A DNA stretch of 39,423 nt from Alphaproteobacteria bacterium UBA3002 (GTDB lineage: Bacteria > Pseudomonadota > Alphaproteobacteria > Rickettsiales > UBA3002): contig DDZS01000059.1 in assembly GCA_002346425.1 (NCBI GenBank), positions 1 to 39,423 of the forward strand. The letters run 5' to 3'. Position numbers and translations under genes: made by a program. Positions 8,581 to 17,800 of this stretch are shown here, piece by piece; position 1 is the first letter of the stretch; every line of letters starts with the position of its first letter. The notes under the pieces are model-generated. The model was not told the origin of the DNA and ran no database searches. It saw only the letters and a program-made list of their open reading frames with translations.

Positions 8581-9540
8581 TTACCATTCCAATTGCGGAA
8601 TATTGCTCACATAGGCGATCACCTTATTCCCGGATTCATTATAGGTCAGTTTGTCGAAACTGATGGCGCGCGCCTGCGCGATGCCGCGCCCGTGATTGTC
8701 CCCGGCACGGGCAGGGTCGATGGTTAGATATTTTTTCCAGTCGAAACCCTTGCCCTCATCTTCAACGATCGCATAGACGCCGTTATCCTTGCGCGCCAAG
8801 GTCGCCGTTGCTTGTCGTTCTGCATATTCCGGCGATTGTTGCCGACGCTCAATCTCCGCCTGCCAGGTTCCATATTCAATTAACTCGCTTTTCTCGTCAT
8901 AACTCACGCCGAGATTGCCGTGTTCCACCGCGTTAATCAGCAGCTCGCCCAGCCCCGACACCACGCGCGTAGGATCGGGAAAACAATTGGCCATGAACGC
9001 CGCCAGATTTTCTGCCTGCGTGAGCGTGCGAAAATGAAAGCGGCAGGTTTCGATCAGGTCAAAACTAGTTCGGTGTTTTCCTAATTCTTTGGCGAGTGAA
9101 CGCACCTGCCGTGCTTCGCGTAGCGCCGCCGCCAATACCGAATGCAACATTTCCGGTTGCACCGGTTTGGTCAGATAATAAAAGACACCGGCTTCCAGTC
9201 CTTCTTTCATTTCGCTCAGCGAATCGGCACCGGTCACCATGATGACAGGAATATGCCGCAGGGTTGCGTCTTCTTTCATGCGGCGGATCGCCGTTAAGCC
9301 ATCCATCACCGGCATGTTGCGGTCCATCAGCACGACATCGATCTGATCGCGATGCTGTTTCAACACTTCCAATGCTTCTTCGCCATGCCTTGCCGTTAGC
9401 GTCTCATGGCCCATATTTTCGATTTGCGCCTCGAGGAATCCCATCGCCACCCGATCGTCCTCTACTGCGAGAATGGTAATGCCGTGCGGCCTTAATAGGT
9501 GACTCGGTGCTTTTTCTTCTAGTGAATGAATGTCCGCCAT
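8581..9540 (-). CDS. Receiver protein with RsbW-like HATPase output domain
   Basis: Response regulator of 319 residues. The N-terminal receiver (about 20-140) has VEDD, LMDRNMPVMDG, the VTGAD switch and LTKPV. The C-terminal half is a GHKL ATPase of the anti-sigma/RsbW (HATPase_c_2) type. It has an N-box ELLINAVEHGN, a G1 box VEDEGKGFDW and a G2 box NHGRGIAQARAI, and no HisKA dimerisation domain or phospho-acceptor histidine. Proteins of this design usually act as serine kinases or anti-sigma/anti-anti-sigma switches, or bind a partner in a phosphorylation-dependent way. No STAS-domain or sigma-factor partner is present in the window. It sits two bases after the HlyD-like gene inside the secretion operon, implying that output from the local kinase is routed through it. 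Confidence 0.88.
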   Translation of the reverse strand: MADIHSLEEKAPSHLLRPHGITILAVEDDRVAMGFLEAQIENMGHETLTARHGEEALEVLKQHRDQIDVVLMDRNMPVMDGLTAIRRMKEDATLRHIPVIMVTGADSLSEMKEGLEAGVFYYLTKPVQPEMLHSVLAAALREARQVRSLAKELGKHRTSFDLIETCRFHFRTLTQAENLAAFMANCFPDPTRVVSGLGELLINAVEHGNLGVSYDEKSELIEYGTWQAEIERRQQSPEYAERQATATLARKDNGVYAIVEDEGKGFDWKKYLTIDPARAGDNHGRGIAQARAISFDKLTYNESGNKVIAYVSNIPQLEW

Positions 9541-9542
9541 AA

Positions 9543-10892
9543 TTATCTCTCCGTAAATGCGGTTTGCAGCGATAGATGAATAGGTTTCAGCAAATACTGC
9601 AGAATGGTTTTTTCTCCTGTGATGATATCGGCCATGACCGTCATCCCCGGCATAATCATAAGTTCCGGATTATGGTCGAGATGCGCCTGCGTCAGACTCA
9701 GCCTGCCCTGATAATAGCGTTCGCCTTGCGGTCCGGAAAAGGTGGTGGCGGAAATATGTTCCAGCGTGCCAGAGACGGAACCATACCGCGAAAAATCATA
9801 GCTGCTCAGTTTTACTTCCACCGGCTGCCCTAATTCGATATGGCCAATATCTTTAGGATTTATCTTTACCTGCACCTCCATGCCCGCATCGAAAGGCACA
9901 ATTTCCATAAGCGTTTGCCCTGGCTGCACGACCGCACCAATTGTGTTGACCGCGAGGCCTTTGACCATTCCCTGCGTCGGGCTGCGCACCTGCATGCGGG
10001 CCGTGCGCTCTTCTAGCTTGCCGATCATTTCGATATTTTGCTGCTGCTCGGCAGCGACTTCACTCAATGCGTCGTAGGCTTCATCGCGTTGCGTGGCATC
10101 CAGCGAGCTTAAGCGCGATTGAAATTGACCGATTTCGCTTTCACTTAAGAGAATCTGATTTTCCAACCGCTGCACATTACCGGTCAGGTCATTTAAATTT
10201 TTTTCCGCTTCTAATAACTGGAGCGTCGAAGTGTAGCCTTTGCTATGTAATTGCTGTCGCTTATCGTAAATATGCTTGGCAATGCTGCGGTTTTCTTGCG
10301 CAATGGCAAGGTCTGCGCGATAGGCTTTATGCGCCTGCTTTTTTTCTGCAATCTGATCGCGCAAGACATCGGCTTCTTTGCTGCGCGCCTCCACCATACT
10401 ATCAAACACTGCTTGTTGATCAGCAATCATCGCCGGGCTTAAGCCTTCAATGGTAGAAAACTCCGGCGCCCGATGATCGATAAAGGCGCGCAACCGCTCT
10501 TCTTTCAGCGCCAAGGATCGCTGTTTATTAAGCAAGCGTTCCAGATCTTTGGACACGCTGGCATCATGTAGCGAAACAAGCACCTGATCGGCTTCCACCA
10601 AATCACCTTCTTTCACATGAATGCCCCCTATGATTCCGCCCTCTAAATGCTGCACGGTTTGCTGATACCCGGCAGGCACCACTTCGCCCGACGTGCGCGC
10701 CACTTCATTGATGTTAGTGAATCCCGCCCAGATTAGAAACGCGATGACCACCAAGGAAATCATACTCATAGTAGAGCGAATAATATGCGAGTTCACCGCC
10801 TCTTCCAGTTGAATCGCCTGCGATAAATACCGTGTTTGCTTTTCGCGTTTGCGGCTGAGTTTTGGGTGTTGTTTACGAAAAAGCATTTTCAT
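9543..10892 (-). CDS. HlyD-family type I secretion membrane fusion protein
   Basis: Periplasmic adaptor that would link the inner-membrane ABC exporter to an outer-membrane TolC-type channel. The 449-residue protein has a short basic cytoplasmic N-terminus, one membrane helix (about 41-60), and the first lipoyl half with the hallmark VQHLEGGIIGGIHVKEGD (about 83-100). A long coiled-coil hairpin (about 115-300) and the second lipoyl half plus barrel (RSPTQGMVKGLAVNTIGAVV, then ending PGMTVMADIITG) follow. This is the normal length and order for the PrtE/HlyD/LapC group. The gene overlaps the upstream ABC gene by four bases (ATGA). No outer-membrane TolC-like gene occurs in the window, so the third component must be encoded elsewhere. 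Confidence 0.93.
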   Translation of the reverse strand: MKMLFRKQHPKLSRKREKQTRYLSQAIQLEEAVNSHIIRSTMSMISLVVIAFLIWAGFTNINEVARTSGEVVPAGYQQTVQHLEGGIIGGIHVKEGDLVEADQVLVSLHDASVSKDLERLLNKQRSLALKEERLRAFIDHRAPEFSTIEGLSPAMIADQQAVFDSMVEARSKEADVLRDQIAEKKQAHKAYRADLAIAQENRSIAKHIYDKRQQLHSKGYTSTLQLLEAEKNLNDLTGNVQRLENQILLSESEIGQFQSRLSSLDATQRDEAYDALSEVAAEQQQNIEMIGKLEERTARMQVRSPTQGMVKGLAVNTIGAVVQPGQTLMEIVPFDAGMEVQVKINPKDIGHIELGQPVEVKLSSYDFSRYGSVSGTLEHISATTFSGPQGERYYQGRLSLTQAHLDHNPELMIMPGMTVMADIITGEKTILQYLLKPIHLSLQTAFTER

Positions 10893-13108
10893 GCCGCAAG
10901 CTCCATATGTTCTTGAAGGCTAGTTAAAATAGTGTCGCGGCTACCCACCACAGGACGTTCCGCCCCGCGTAGCCACACAATACTGTCTGCGAGTTTCATG
11001 AAATCTTCGCGGTATGTACAAAGCAGAATCGTGCGCCTGCCTTTGCTGCGCGCTAAATATTCTTTCAGATTACGCCCGGCTTTATCGGATAGCAGGCTGT
11101 TGGGCAGTTCATCGATCAACAGGATCGCGGATGGCTGCAAATAAGCGCGCGCAAGCGAAAGACGCGTCGCGAGACTGGAGGTTAATTGATGCGCATCATG
11201 CATCCCGATGATCGTATCCAGACCTTGCGGCAGTGCCATTATTTCCTGATCCGCATCGGCCAGTTCCAGCGCGTTCTGGATATCTGTCTCGCTGGCCATC
11301 GGATTCGCATAGCGTAGATTTTGGGCAATACTACCATGAAAAAAATGTGGCGTTTTCGGCACATACGCAATCTGGCGACGCAAAGCCGGAGCATCCAGCT
11401 GGCGGACATCAAAGTCGTCAATCCGGATAATGCCATCGCTGGGCCGGCTTAGTATTTTAATCAGCTTAAGAACGCTTGCTTTACCCGTTCCATTCCCGCC
11501 AGTAATCGCGATCAAGTCGCCGGGTTTCGCTTCAAAGGTTAAATCATCAAACACCACATCGCCTTCTTCTCCATAGCGCAAACACACCCGATGGAATGAA
11601 ATGGCGCCCTTGAGTGAGGGCAGCTGGGAGAAACTCCGAGCCTGTTCCGCTTCGGTTTCAATATCCATCAGCTGGTTCACCTGCTGCACACTGTTGCGCA
11701 GCTGCTCTAACCGCGGCACCATGGTGCATAGTGAATAAAATGGCGTTAAAATCCGCCAGACCAGAATCATGCTGGCCACCAGTGCCCCGCTCGACATGAC
11801 GCCTGCCCAGATCAGATGCACCCCGAAACCCACGGTCGCAACCACGGCTAAGACTGTTAACGCATGCGCCAGACTTTCAGTTACCATGCCGAGCCAGCCA
11901 AGTTGGAAATGCACCATCATTTCACGACCGGACAGATGGCGGAATTTTTCCTGCCATTTATCGGCCAGCCCATGGCCGCGTATGACAGATAATTTTTCGA
12001 AGCTTTCAATCGTAAATTGTTGTCGGGCGGAGCTGGCTTTCGCCGCCAGCCGAATCGTAACGCGTATGCGTGAGCGCGCCCAAAGAAATAAACAAAGATA
12101 GCCTGCGAGCATGGCAAGCGGTACAAAGACCAGGGGGCCTGCGATGAAGGCCACTGCTGCCACCGCCAGGAGCATAAAGGGCGCTTCAAGAAAGGATAAA
12201 AAGGCCGACCCGCTAAAAAAATCGCGGACGGCTTCAAAGGTTTTGATCCGCGCGATTTGCGCCGAGATCGACGCGCTTTCGATCAAAGTTGGTGAGAGTC
12301 CAATAAGATGTGCGAAAATTTTATTGCCGACGATATTGTCCAGACGCCCAGCTAGCCACGATAATCCCGTGGTGCGAATATGCCGCATCCGCCATTCAAA
12401 CCCAATGGCTACAAATGCACCGATCACCAACATCGGCAACGTGTCGAGCGCGCCTGCTGCAATTACACGATCATATACCAGCATGATGAATAATGGCGTC
12501 GCCAGTGCGATCAGGTTTAGTATTAATCCGGCGGTCATCACTTGCGCGAAAGTGCCACTGAACCGCCCGAGCAGTGCCCGAAACCAGCTATGCCCGCTGC
12601 CTTTTCGCATAAAAGCAGAGGTTGGCTGGCGCGACTCGTCATAGCGCTGGAAAAACCAGATACGCCCCTCACCGTCAACGCTTGGCGGCACGGTACTGAT
12701 CAGTTTAGAGAGGGGGTCATAAAAATGTAACACGCCTTCCGCATCGCGACCCAATACAATGCAAGGATCGCCCGCGCTGGGGATGAACAAGCCCGGTAAA
12801 AGCCGCTCGTCAATATCTTCCAGTTCCGCCGGAGCCGGTCGGCAAATATAGCCCAAATGCGCCAGCGTATTGAGCACGTCAATCTCATCCAGCATTCGCG
12901 TATGATCGGGATCGTACGGCAGGGCTTCGAGTAATTTCTGCAAGCTGCATTTCGGCTCCAACCCCAGAATCAACGAACACAGACACACTTCCCACACGCT
13001 GGTTTCGGTAAAATGTTTGCGGCCGCTCTGCGAAAGCAATTGCAGCATATTAAGAATGGGCTGGCTATCGGCAAAGCGCGCCATCGCTGCGTTGGAAGAC
13101 GTGCTCAT
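10889..13108 (-). CDS. Type I secretion ABC transporter subunit with peptidase-like N-domain and eroded ATPase motifs
   Basis: Inner-membrane exporter subunit of 739 residues. The N-terminal ~150 residues resemble the non-cleaving C39 peptidase-like domain of HlyB/LapB transporters; no convincing catalytic Cys/His pair is seen. A six-helix membrane domain (about 180-450) and an ABC domain (about 500-739) follow. The nucleotide-binding motifs are unusual. Walker A is GGNGTGKA (537-544), with Ala where Thr/Ser coordinates magnesium. The Q-loop reads YVPKTP instead of YVPQ, the signature is LTSSL instead of LSGGQ, and the switch histidine is replaced (CTYRED). Walker B plus catalytic Glu are kept (ILLIDELPNS). 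It overlaps the 590-residue ABC gene upstream by four bases, and the two probably form a heterodimer comparable in concept to RtxB/RtxE. Confidence 0.9.
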   Translation of the reverse strand: MSTSSNAAMARFADSQPILNMLQLLSQSGRKHFTETSVWEVCLCSLILGLEPKCSLQKLLEALPYDPDHTRMLDEIDVLNTLAHLGYICRPAPAELEDIDERLLPGLFIPSAGDPCIVLGRDAEGVLHFYDPLSKLISTVPPSVDGEGRIWFFQRYDESRQPTSAFMRKGSGHSWFRALLGRFSGTFAQVMTAGLILNLIALATPLFIMLVYDRVIAAGALDTLPMLVIGAFVAIGFEWRMRHIRTTGLSWLAGRLDNIVGNKIFAHLIGLSPTLIESASISAQIARIKTFEAVRDFFSGSAFLSFLEAPFMLLAVAAVAFIAGPLVFVPLAMLAGYLCLFLWARSRIRVTIRLAAKASSARQQFTIESFEKLSVIRGHGLADKWQEKFRHLSGREMMVHFQLGWLGMVTESLAHALTVLAVVATVGFGVHLIWAGVMSSGALVASMILVWRILTPFYSLCTMVPRLEQLRNSVQQVNQLMDIETEAEQARSFSQLPSLKGAISFHRVCLRYGEEGDVVFDDLTFEAKPGDLIAITGGNGTGKASVLKLIKILSRPSDGIIRIDDFDVRQLDAPALRRQIAYVPKTPHFFHGSIAQNLRYANPMASETDIQNALELADADQEIMALPQGLDTIIGMHDAHQLTSSLATRLSLARAYLQPSAILLIDELPNSLLSDKAGRNLKEYLARSKGRRTILLCTYREDFMKLADSIVWLRGAERPVVGSRDTILTSLQEHMELAA

Positions 13109-14877
13109 GCCCGCACCTCTTTCGGCGCACTGCCTAAATGGGAGGATGGGGTCGAAACCTCGGTCAATCGTCCTGCTTCCAACCGGTAATAGCGATCTGC
13201 CAGAGATTGAATATTCTGATCATCACTAACCAGAATCATTGACGCTTTGCCCTTCAAGCGAGCCAGCAAACTATAAATGCTGGCATAGCCGTCTTTGTCG
13301 AGCGCATGATCGGCATTGTCGAACAGAATCAGGCGGGGTCGTCGCGCCAAGGCACGCACCATTGAGATACGCTGTTTAAGCCCCGGTGTGATTACATCAT
13401 TGTCGCTACCATTCAAAAATGTATCGAAACCGCTTGGTAACTTCGCGACTTCCTTATCGACATGCAACAGTGCCGCCACTTCGCGCGCCTGTGCTTCGTT
13501 GATCAGACCGAAACACGTCATATTATCGCGAATCGTTCCGCGAAATAATACAGCGTTACTGCGCACATAGCCGACATGGCGCGTTAATTCTTTAGGATCG
13601 AATGCGCCCACAGGCGCGTCATTGATTCGGATTTCCCCTGCACCCGCGGGGTAGATGCCCGCAATCAGATGTAGCAACGTGGTTTTCCCTACCCCATGGC
13701 CACCGGTGATAAGCACAATTTCGCCTCGGTTAATTTGCAGCGATATATCTTCCAATAGCCATGCGTCACGCGCGGCAAAACGAAAACTGACCTGATCGAG
13801 AGACAGGCGCCCTTCGGGTTCCGGCGGGGCCGACTTCTGCACGGGCATATATTGCGGCGTGGTCAGAATGTCAGTGATGTGCCGGCGCGCCAACACGTAA
13901 TCCTGATACCGCGCCCAGAGCCCCAGCGTCTTTTGAATTGGCTGCATCATACGCCCGGAAAGCAGCAAGCTAGCAATGAGCCCACCGGTGCTGAGCCATC
14001 CTTGCAAGACACAATATGCCCCTACGGTGATCACACTAGCGACCATGACGTGCGAAAATATGGCGCCAAGGGTAAAGGTGTTCGATGTTTCTTGCGTCAC
14101 GTGGTAATTGGCGACGGTCGATGCTTTTTCGAGCGCTTCGTAACGGCGTTCAAAATACCCCTCCAGCGCCAGCGCTTTCAGCGTATGCACGCCTTCCAGC
14201 GATTCTACGAGAAAATTATACCGTTGATCGTCGGTGACTTCGCGCTGTTCCAATGCATGACGAAGCCGCTGACCGCGCTGGATAGAAATAATGAGGAAAC
14301 AGAGTAAAATGATGGCAGGCACCAGTACCAACGGACCGGCGATATAGGCGACTAAAACCAGAAAGATCGGCACGAATAGTAATTCGCAAATCGTCGTTAG
14401 GGCATACCCATTATAAAAATCCCGCAATTTGCCCACGGAGGCCATACGGTGCAAATGCTCGCCGATTCCATAATTCCCTATGCGCGACAAATCGGCGTGG
14501 ACCACCTTCTCAATGGCCTGACATGACATGCGATGTTCATAGGCCGCACCTGCCCTACCAATAACATAGGATCGCGTCAGCCGCAGCAGTGTTTCAAGCA
14601 CCACGGCGACACATACTCCCATGATTAACACCGACAAGGTGCCGGAGCCGGGGTTTGGCAGAATACGATCGTAAATTTGCAAAGTGATGACCGGCAATGC
14701 CAGTGACAAAATAGAGATTGCCAGACTGGTTATAACTAAAGACACCACGCTTTGATGATAACCGTGCGGAAGCAAGTGTTTGTCGAATCCCAATGCCTTA
14801 AAAAAGGAAGGAGCGGACTCCGTTTCCGAAGCCCGCTTCTGTGTCGTAAAGGGCAAGCTATCTAACTGGGATTTCAT
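13105..14877 (-). CDS. Type I secretion ABC transporter subunit, partner with eroded catalytic motifs
   Basis: Inner-membrane exporter subunit of 590 residues without a peptidase-like N-domain. The membrane domain spans about 45-320 and the ABC domain about 350-575, the PrtD-like layout. Walker A is intact (GGHGVGKT, 392-399). The catalytic Glu after Walker B is Asn (LILFDNADHALD), the signature reads ITPGL where LSGGQ is usual, the Q-loop is YVRSN, and the switch histidine is replaced by Asp (LVSDDQ). The spacing of all motifs is normal, so this is divergence, not misassembly. The gene overlaps the acidic repeat-protein gene by four bases (ATGA) and the second ABC gene by four bases. That placement implies that the repeat protein is the substrate and that the two ABC proteins work as a pair. 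Confidence 0.9.
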   Translation of the reverse strand: MKSQLDSLPFTTQKRASETESAPSFFKALGFDKHLLPHGYHQSVVSLVITSLAISILSLALPVITLQIYDRILPNPGSGTLSVLIMGVCVAVVLETLLRLTRSYVIGRAGAAYEHRMSCQAIEKVVHADLSRIGNYGIGEHLHRMASVGKLRDFYNGYALTTICELLFVPIFLVLVAYIAGPLVLVPAIILLCFLIISIQRGQRLRHALEQREVTDDQRYNFLVESLEGVHTLKALALEGYFERRYEALEKASTVANYHVTQETSNTFTLGAIFSHVMVASVITVGAYCVLQGWLSTGGLIASLLLSGRMMQPIQKTLGLWARYQDYVLARRHITDILTTPQYMPVQKSAPPEPEGRLSLDQVSFRFAARDAWLLEDISLQINRGEIVLITGGHGVGKTTLLHLIAGIYPAGAGEIRINDAPVGAFDPKELTRHVGYVRSNAVLFRGTIRDNMTCFGLINEAQAREVAALLHVDKEVAKLPSGFDTFLNGSDNDVITPGLKQRISMVRALARRPRLILFDNADHALDKDGYASIYSLLARLKGKASMILVSDDQNIQSLADRYYRLEAGRLTEVSTPSSHLGSAPKEVRA

Positions 14878-17800
14878 CCAAACAAACCACCTAATGGGGA
14901 GTGATGGTGGTGGACTGGTTCGGCTAATATCGCACCAAGTCCTTCGGCAACAGTCCCCGTAGGATCGGGCAGTTGATTGCTTTCGCCGCCTAGCGAAGCC
15001 AAATCACCGAATAAGCCGCTGGTCGCATCGCTAATCGTTTCTGTCCAAATACTATTGCCCATTTCCGTTGGATCAGAGGACACACCATTTCCTAATAATG
15101 AAAGGTCTTCCGTCACATCCAGTAGAGCATCTACCGTAGCTTCCAGCCCATCACCCAGTTGCGAAAGCAAACTCTCATCCTGCGTGCCCCCATCTGCCGC
15201 ATCGATTACGGCATCAGCTGCCTGACCCAACACATCCAAACCAATATCGAGTGACAGGTCTACATCGCCCACTAATGCTTCAACCGGATCTAATGGTATA
15301 TCGACGTTAACATCGACCAGGTCTCTATCGATGAGATCGCTGTCGATCGTGAGAAGTAGGTCTGTATCTCCGGTATTATTATCCGTGGTTTCACCATGAA
15401 CTCCGAGCGGGTCCAACCCGAGATCGGTAGCGATATCAACATCGCCAACGACGTCTTCAACCGGGTCGAGTACCGCATTAGCCGCCAAATCGATAATGGG
15501 CAGGTCGGCCGCATCAACCGAGATATCCGTGTCGCCGGGAAAATCACAATGCCCCAGAAGATGTTCGCCTACCGCTTCCAGCCCTTCACCTACCTGAGCG
15601 AGCAAACCGTCTTCGGTGCCGCCATTGGCTGAATCAACCACTGCATCGGCAGCATCGCCTAATATATCACCCCCCCCATTCAGAGAGAGGTCAATATCGC
15701 CCACCAATGCTTCTACCGGATCGAGGGGAATGTCGAGCGCCAGCTCAGCCAAATCATTATCAACGAGATCACCATCTAACGCCAGTTGCAGATCGGTGTC
15801 GCCGGTGGCATTATCGGTGTTTTCACCCTGCGCTCCCAACAGGTCGAGTCCTAGATCTGCTACTAGATCGATATCGCCTGCAAGATTTTCGACTGGATTT
15901 AAAACCACTTCTGCGACGCCATCCAGCAAGGGGGCATCCACCGCATCAATCACCAGATCGGTATCGTGTGATTCGTTATATGTGCCTAGCACATCTTGCG
16001 CCAGCTCAGACACTCCGTCACCAAGCTGTGCGATCACATTAGTATTCTGGGTGCCGCCATTGGACAGGTCGATTACCCCATCAGCAGCATCGCCTAATAT
16101 ATCAAGCGCCCCATTCAGAGAGAGGTCAATATCGCCCACTAATGCTTCTACCGGATCGAGGGGAATGTCGAGCGTCAGCTCAGCAAGCTCTTGATCGACG
16201 AGATCGCCATCCAGCACCAATTGTAAATCGGTGTCACCCATTGCGTTATCGGTATTTTCACCTTGCGCTCCTAACAGGTCAACCCCTACTCCGCCCAGAA
16301 GGTCGATATCACCGGCTAAATCTTCCACCAGATCTAGCGGTAGCGCGACGGGCAAGACATCATTGGCGAGAGCGACATCCGTATCGTCATTTCCTGTCAG
16401 GCCAAGCAGGTCGCCAAGTTGTTGCGTTAGTTCGGCAACTTCTGTGGCCACATCATGAATAGAAGCATGGGTGTCTGTAATTTCCTGCGCGATAGTCTCC
16501 GTAATCGCGTGGAGGTTTTCGCTGATATCAGATGGGTCGGCTAATACGTCCGTCAACGTTTCCGAAACATCGCCAATGGTTTCCACCACTTGGTCCGCAG
16601 TATCGACCACTGCCTCCACCACTCCGCCAGCGTTAAGGTCTAGGGTGTTATCCAGGATATCGGTAAGCGAATTTGTTACCTGCGTCACCGTATCGGAGAC
16701 AAGTGTCGCCTCGCCATCACCTAACCCCAACTGATCGATAGCCTGCCCGATCAGCTGATCTACTGCGTCGGTAACGGTGTTAATCGTGACACTAATGCCT
16801 TTAATAATCGGAGGAATAATTTCGCCTTTGTCGTGCAAATGGTCGACGATCTCACCGAGCAGCGTTTCCAAGTCCGCAACCGTGCCGCCCAGATCGCCCA
16901 GCTTGTCGCCTAACTGGTCAAGTTCCAGATTGTTTAAGAGGTTGTTGGTCAATTCAATCACATTATCGCCCACAGAACCTGTGAGAGTGATAACCTGTTC
17001 AACCAATCCTGTAATCTGCGATAAATGCGTGGATAGTGTTTGCGTGATATTGTGTGTTATTTCGGTTAAGGCAGTGGTGGTCTCTGTTAGCGTAATTTCG
17101 GTGATTTGCGTTAGTATATCCCCAATGGATTCCGTCGCGTCATCCAAACAATGTGTGATATCTCCAATTTCTACATTCAGATCGACCAATACTTGCTGAA
17201 TATCGACCAGCACGTCACCTTCGTGAATCGTCGTATTAATAATATCGATATCGTTATAGGTGGTAGTATTTTGGGTAATGAATGTATCGCCATTCGAACC
17301 ATTTTGGCCATCGGCGCCATCTATCCCATCAGCACCATCTGAACCATCTAAGGTTTCTGTCACCGTTATTGTGGTGATGGTGCCGTTGGTTCCATTCGCG
17401 CCAGTCGCTCCGCCTGAACCCGTGATGCCGCCTGATCCATTTGTGCCGGTATTGCCATCGGCACCAACAGAACCATTCGCACCCCCACCACTTTGACTTA
17501 GGCCAGAAGCACCTAGCGGTGCTGCGCTGACAGTGCCGATTGTGGAAGTCGTAAAATTCCCTGATTCCTTGGGAGATGCCGATACGTCTTGCACCGGGCG
17601 GTCCGAATTCGATGCTGCGCGGCTGGAAGTTCCATTGCTGTCACCGGCCAAATCACTGGTGGCAGGCGCATAGGGTGAGCCAAGTACCGTCCCGTTGCTG
17701 CCGCGAAACGCTTCTCCGATATCCACGCGGCTACCTGTGGGTTCCGCAGTGTTTTGGGTCGCTGTGACAAGATCGGTGATCGAAGCTTGCAGGCTTGCAT

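Noticed and set aside
11161..11500. Possible frameshift or pseudogene in the ABC domain of the 739-residue subunit
   Set aside because: The frame is uninterrupted, motif spacing is normal and Walker B is intact; the altered residues look like divergence, not decay.
12111..12644. 177-codon plus-strand frame inside the 739-residue ABC gene
   Set aside because: It lies antisense to a conserved transporter membrane domain and has no ribosome binding site or recognisable domain.
15123..16361. CRISPR or mobile-element origin of the ~435-bp repeats
   Set aside because: Repeats stay in frame, differ in sequence and code for a continuous protein; there are no short identical repeats with unique spacers and no transposase.
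15616..17199. Open frames on the plus strand opposite the acidic protein (up to about 190 codons)
   Set aside because: They lie antisense to a repeat-rich, compositionally biased gene; their translations are Ser/Pro/Arg-rich mirrors of the Asp/Gly/Leu codons and have no start signals or recognisable domains.
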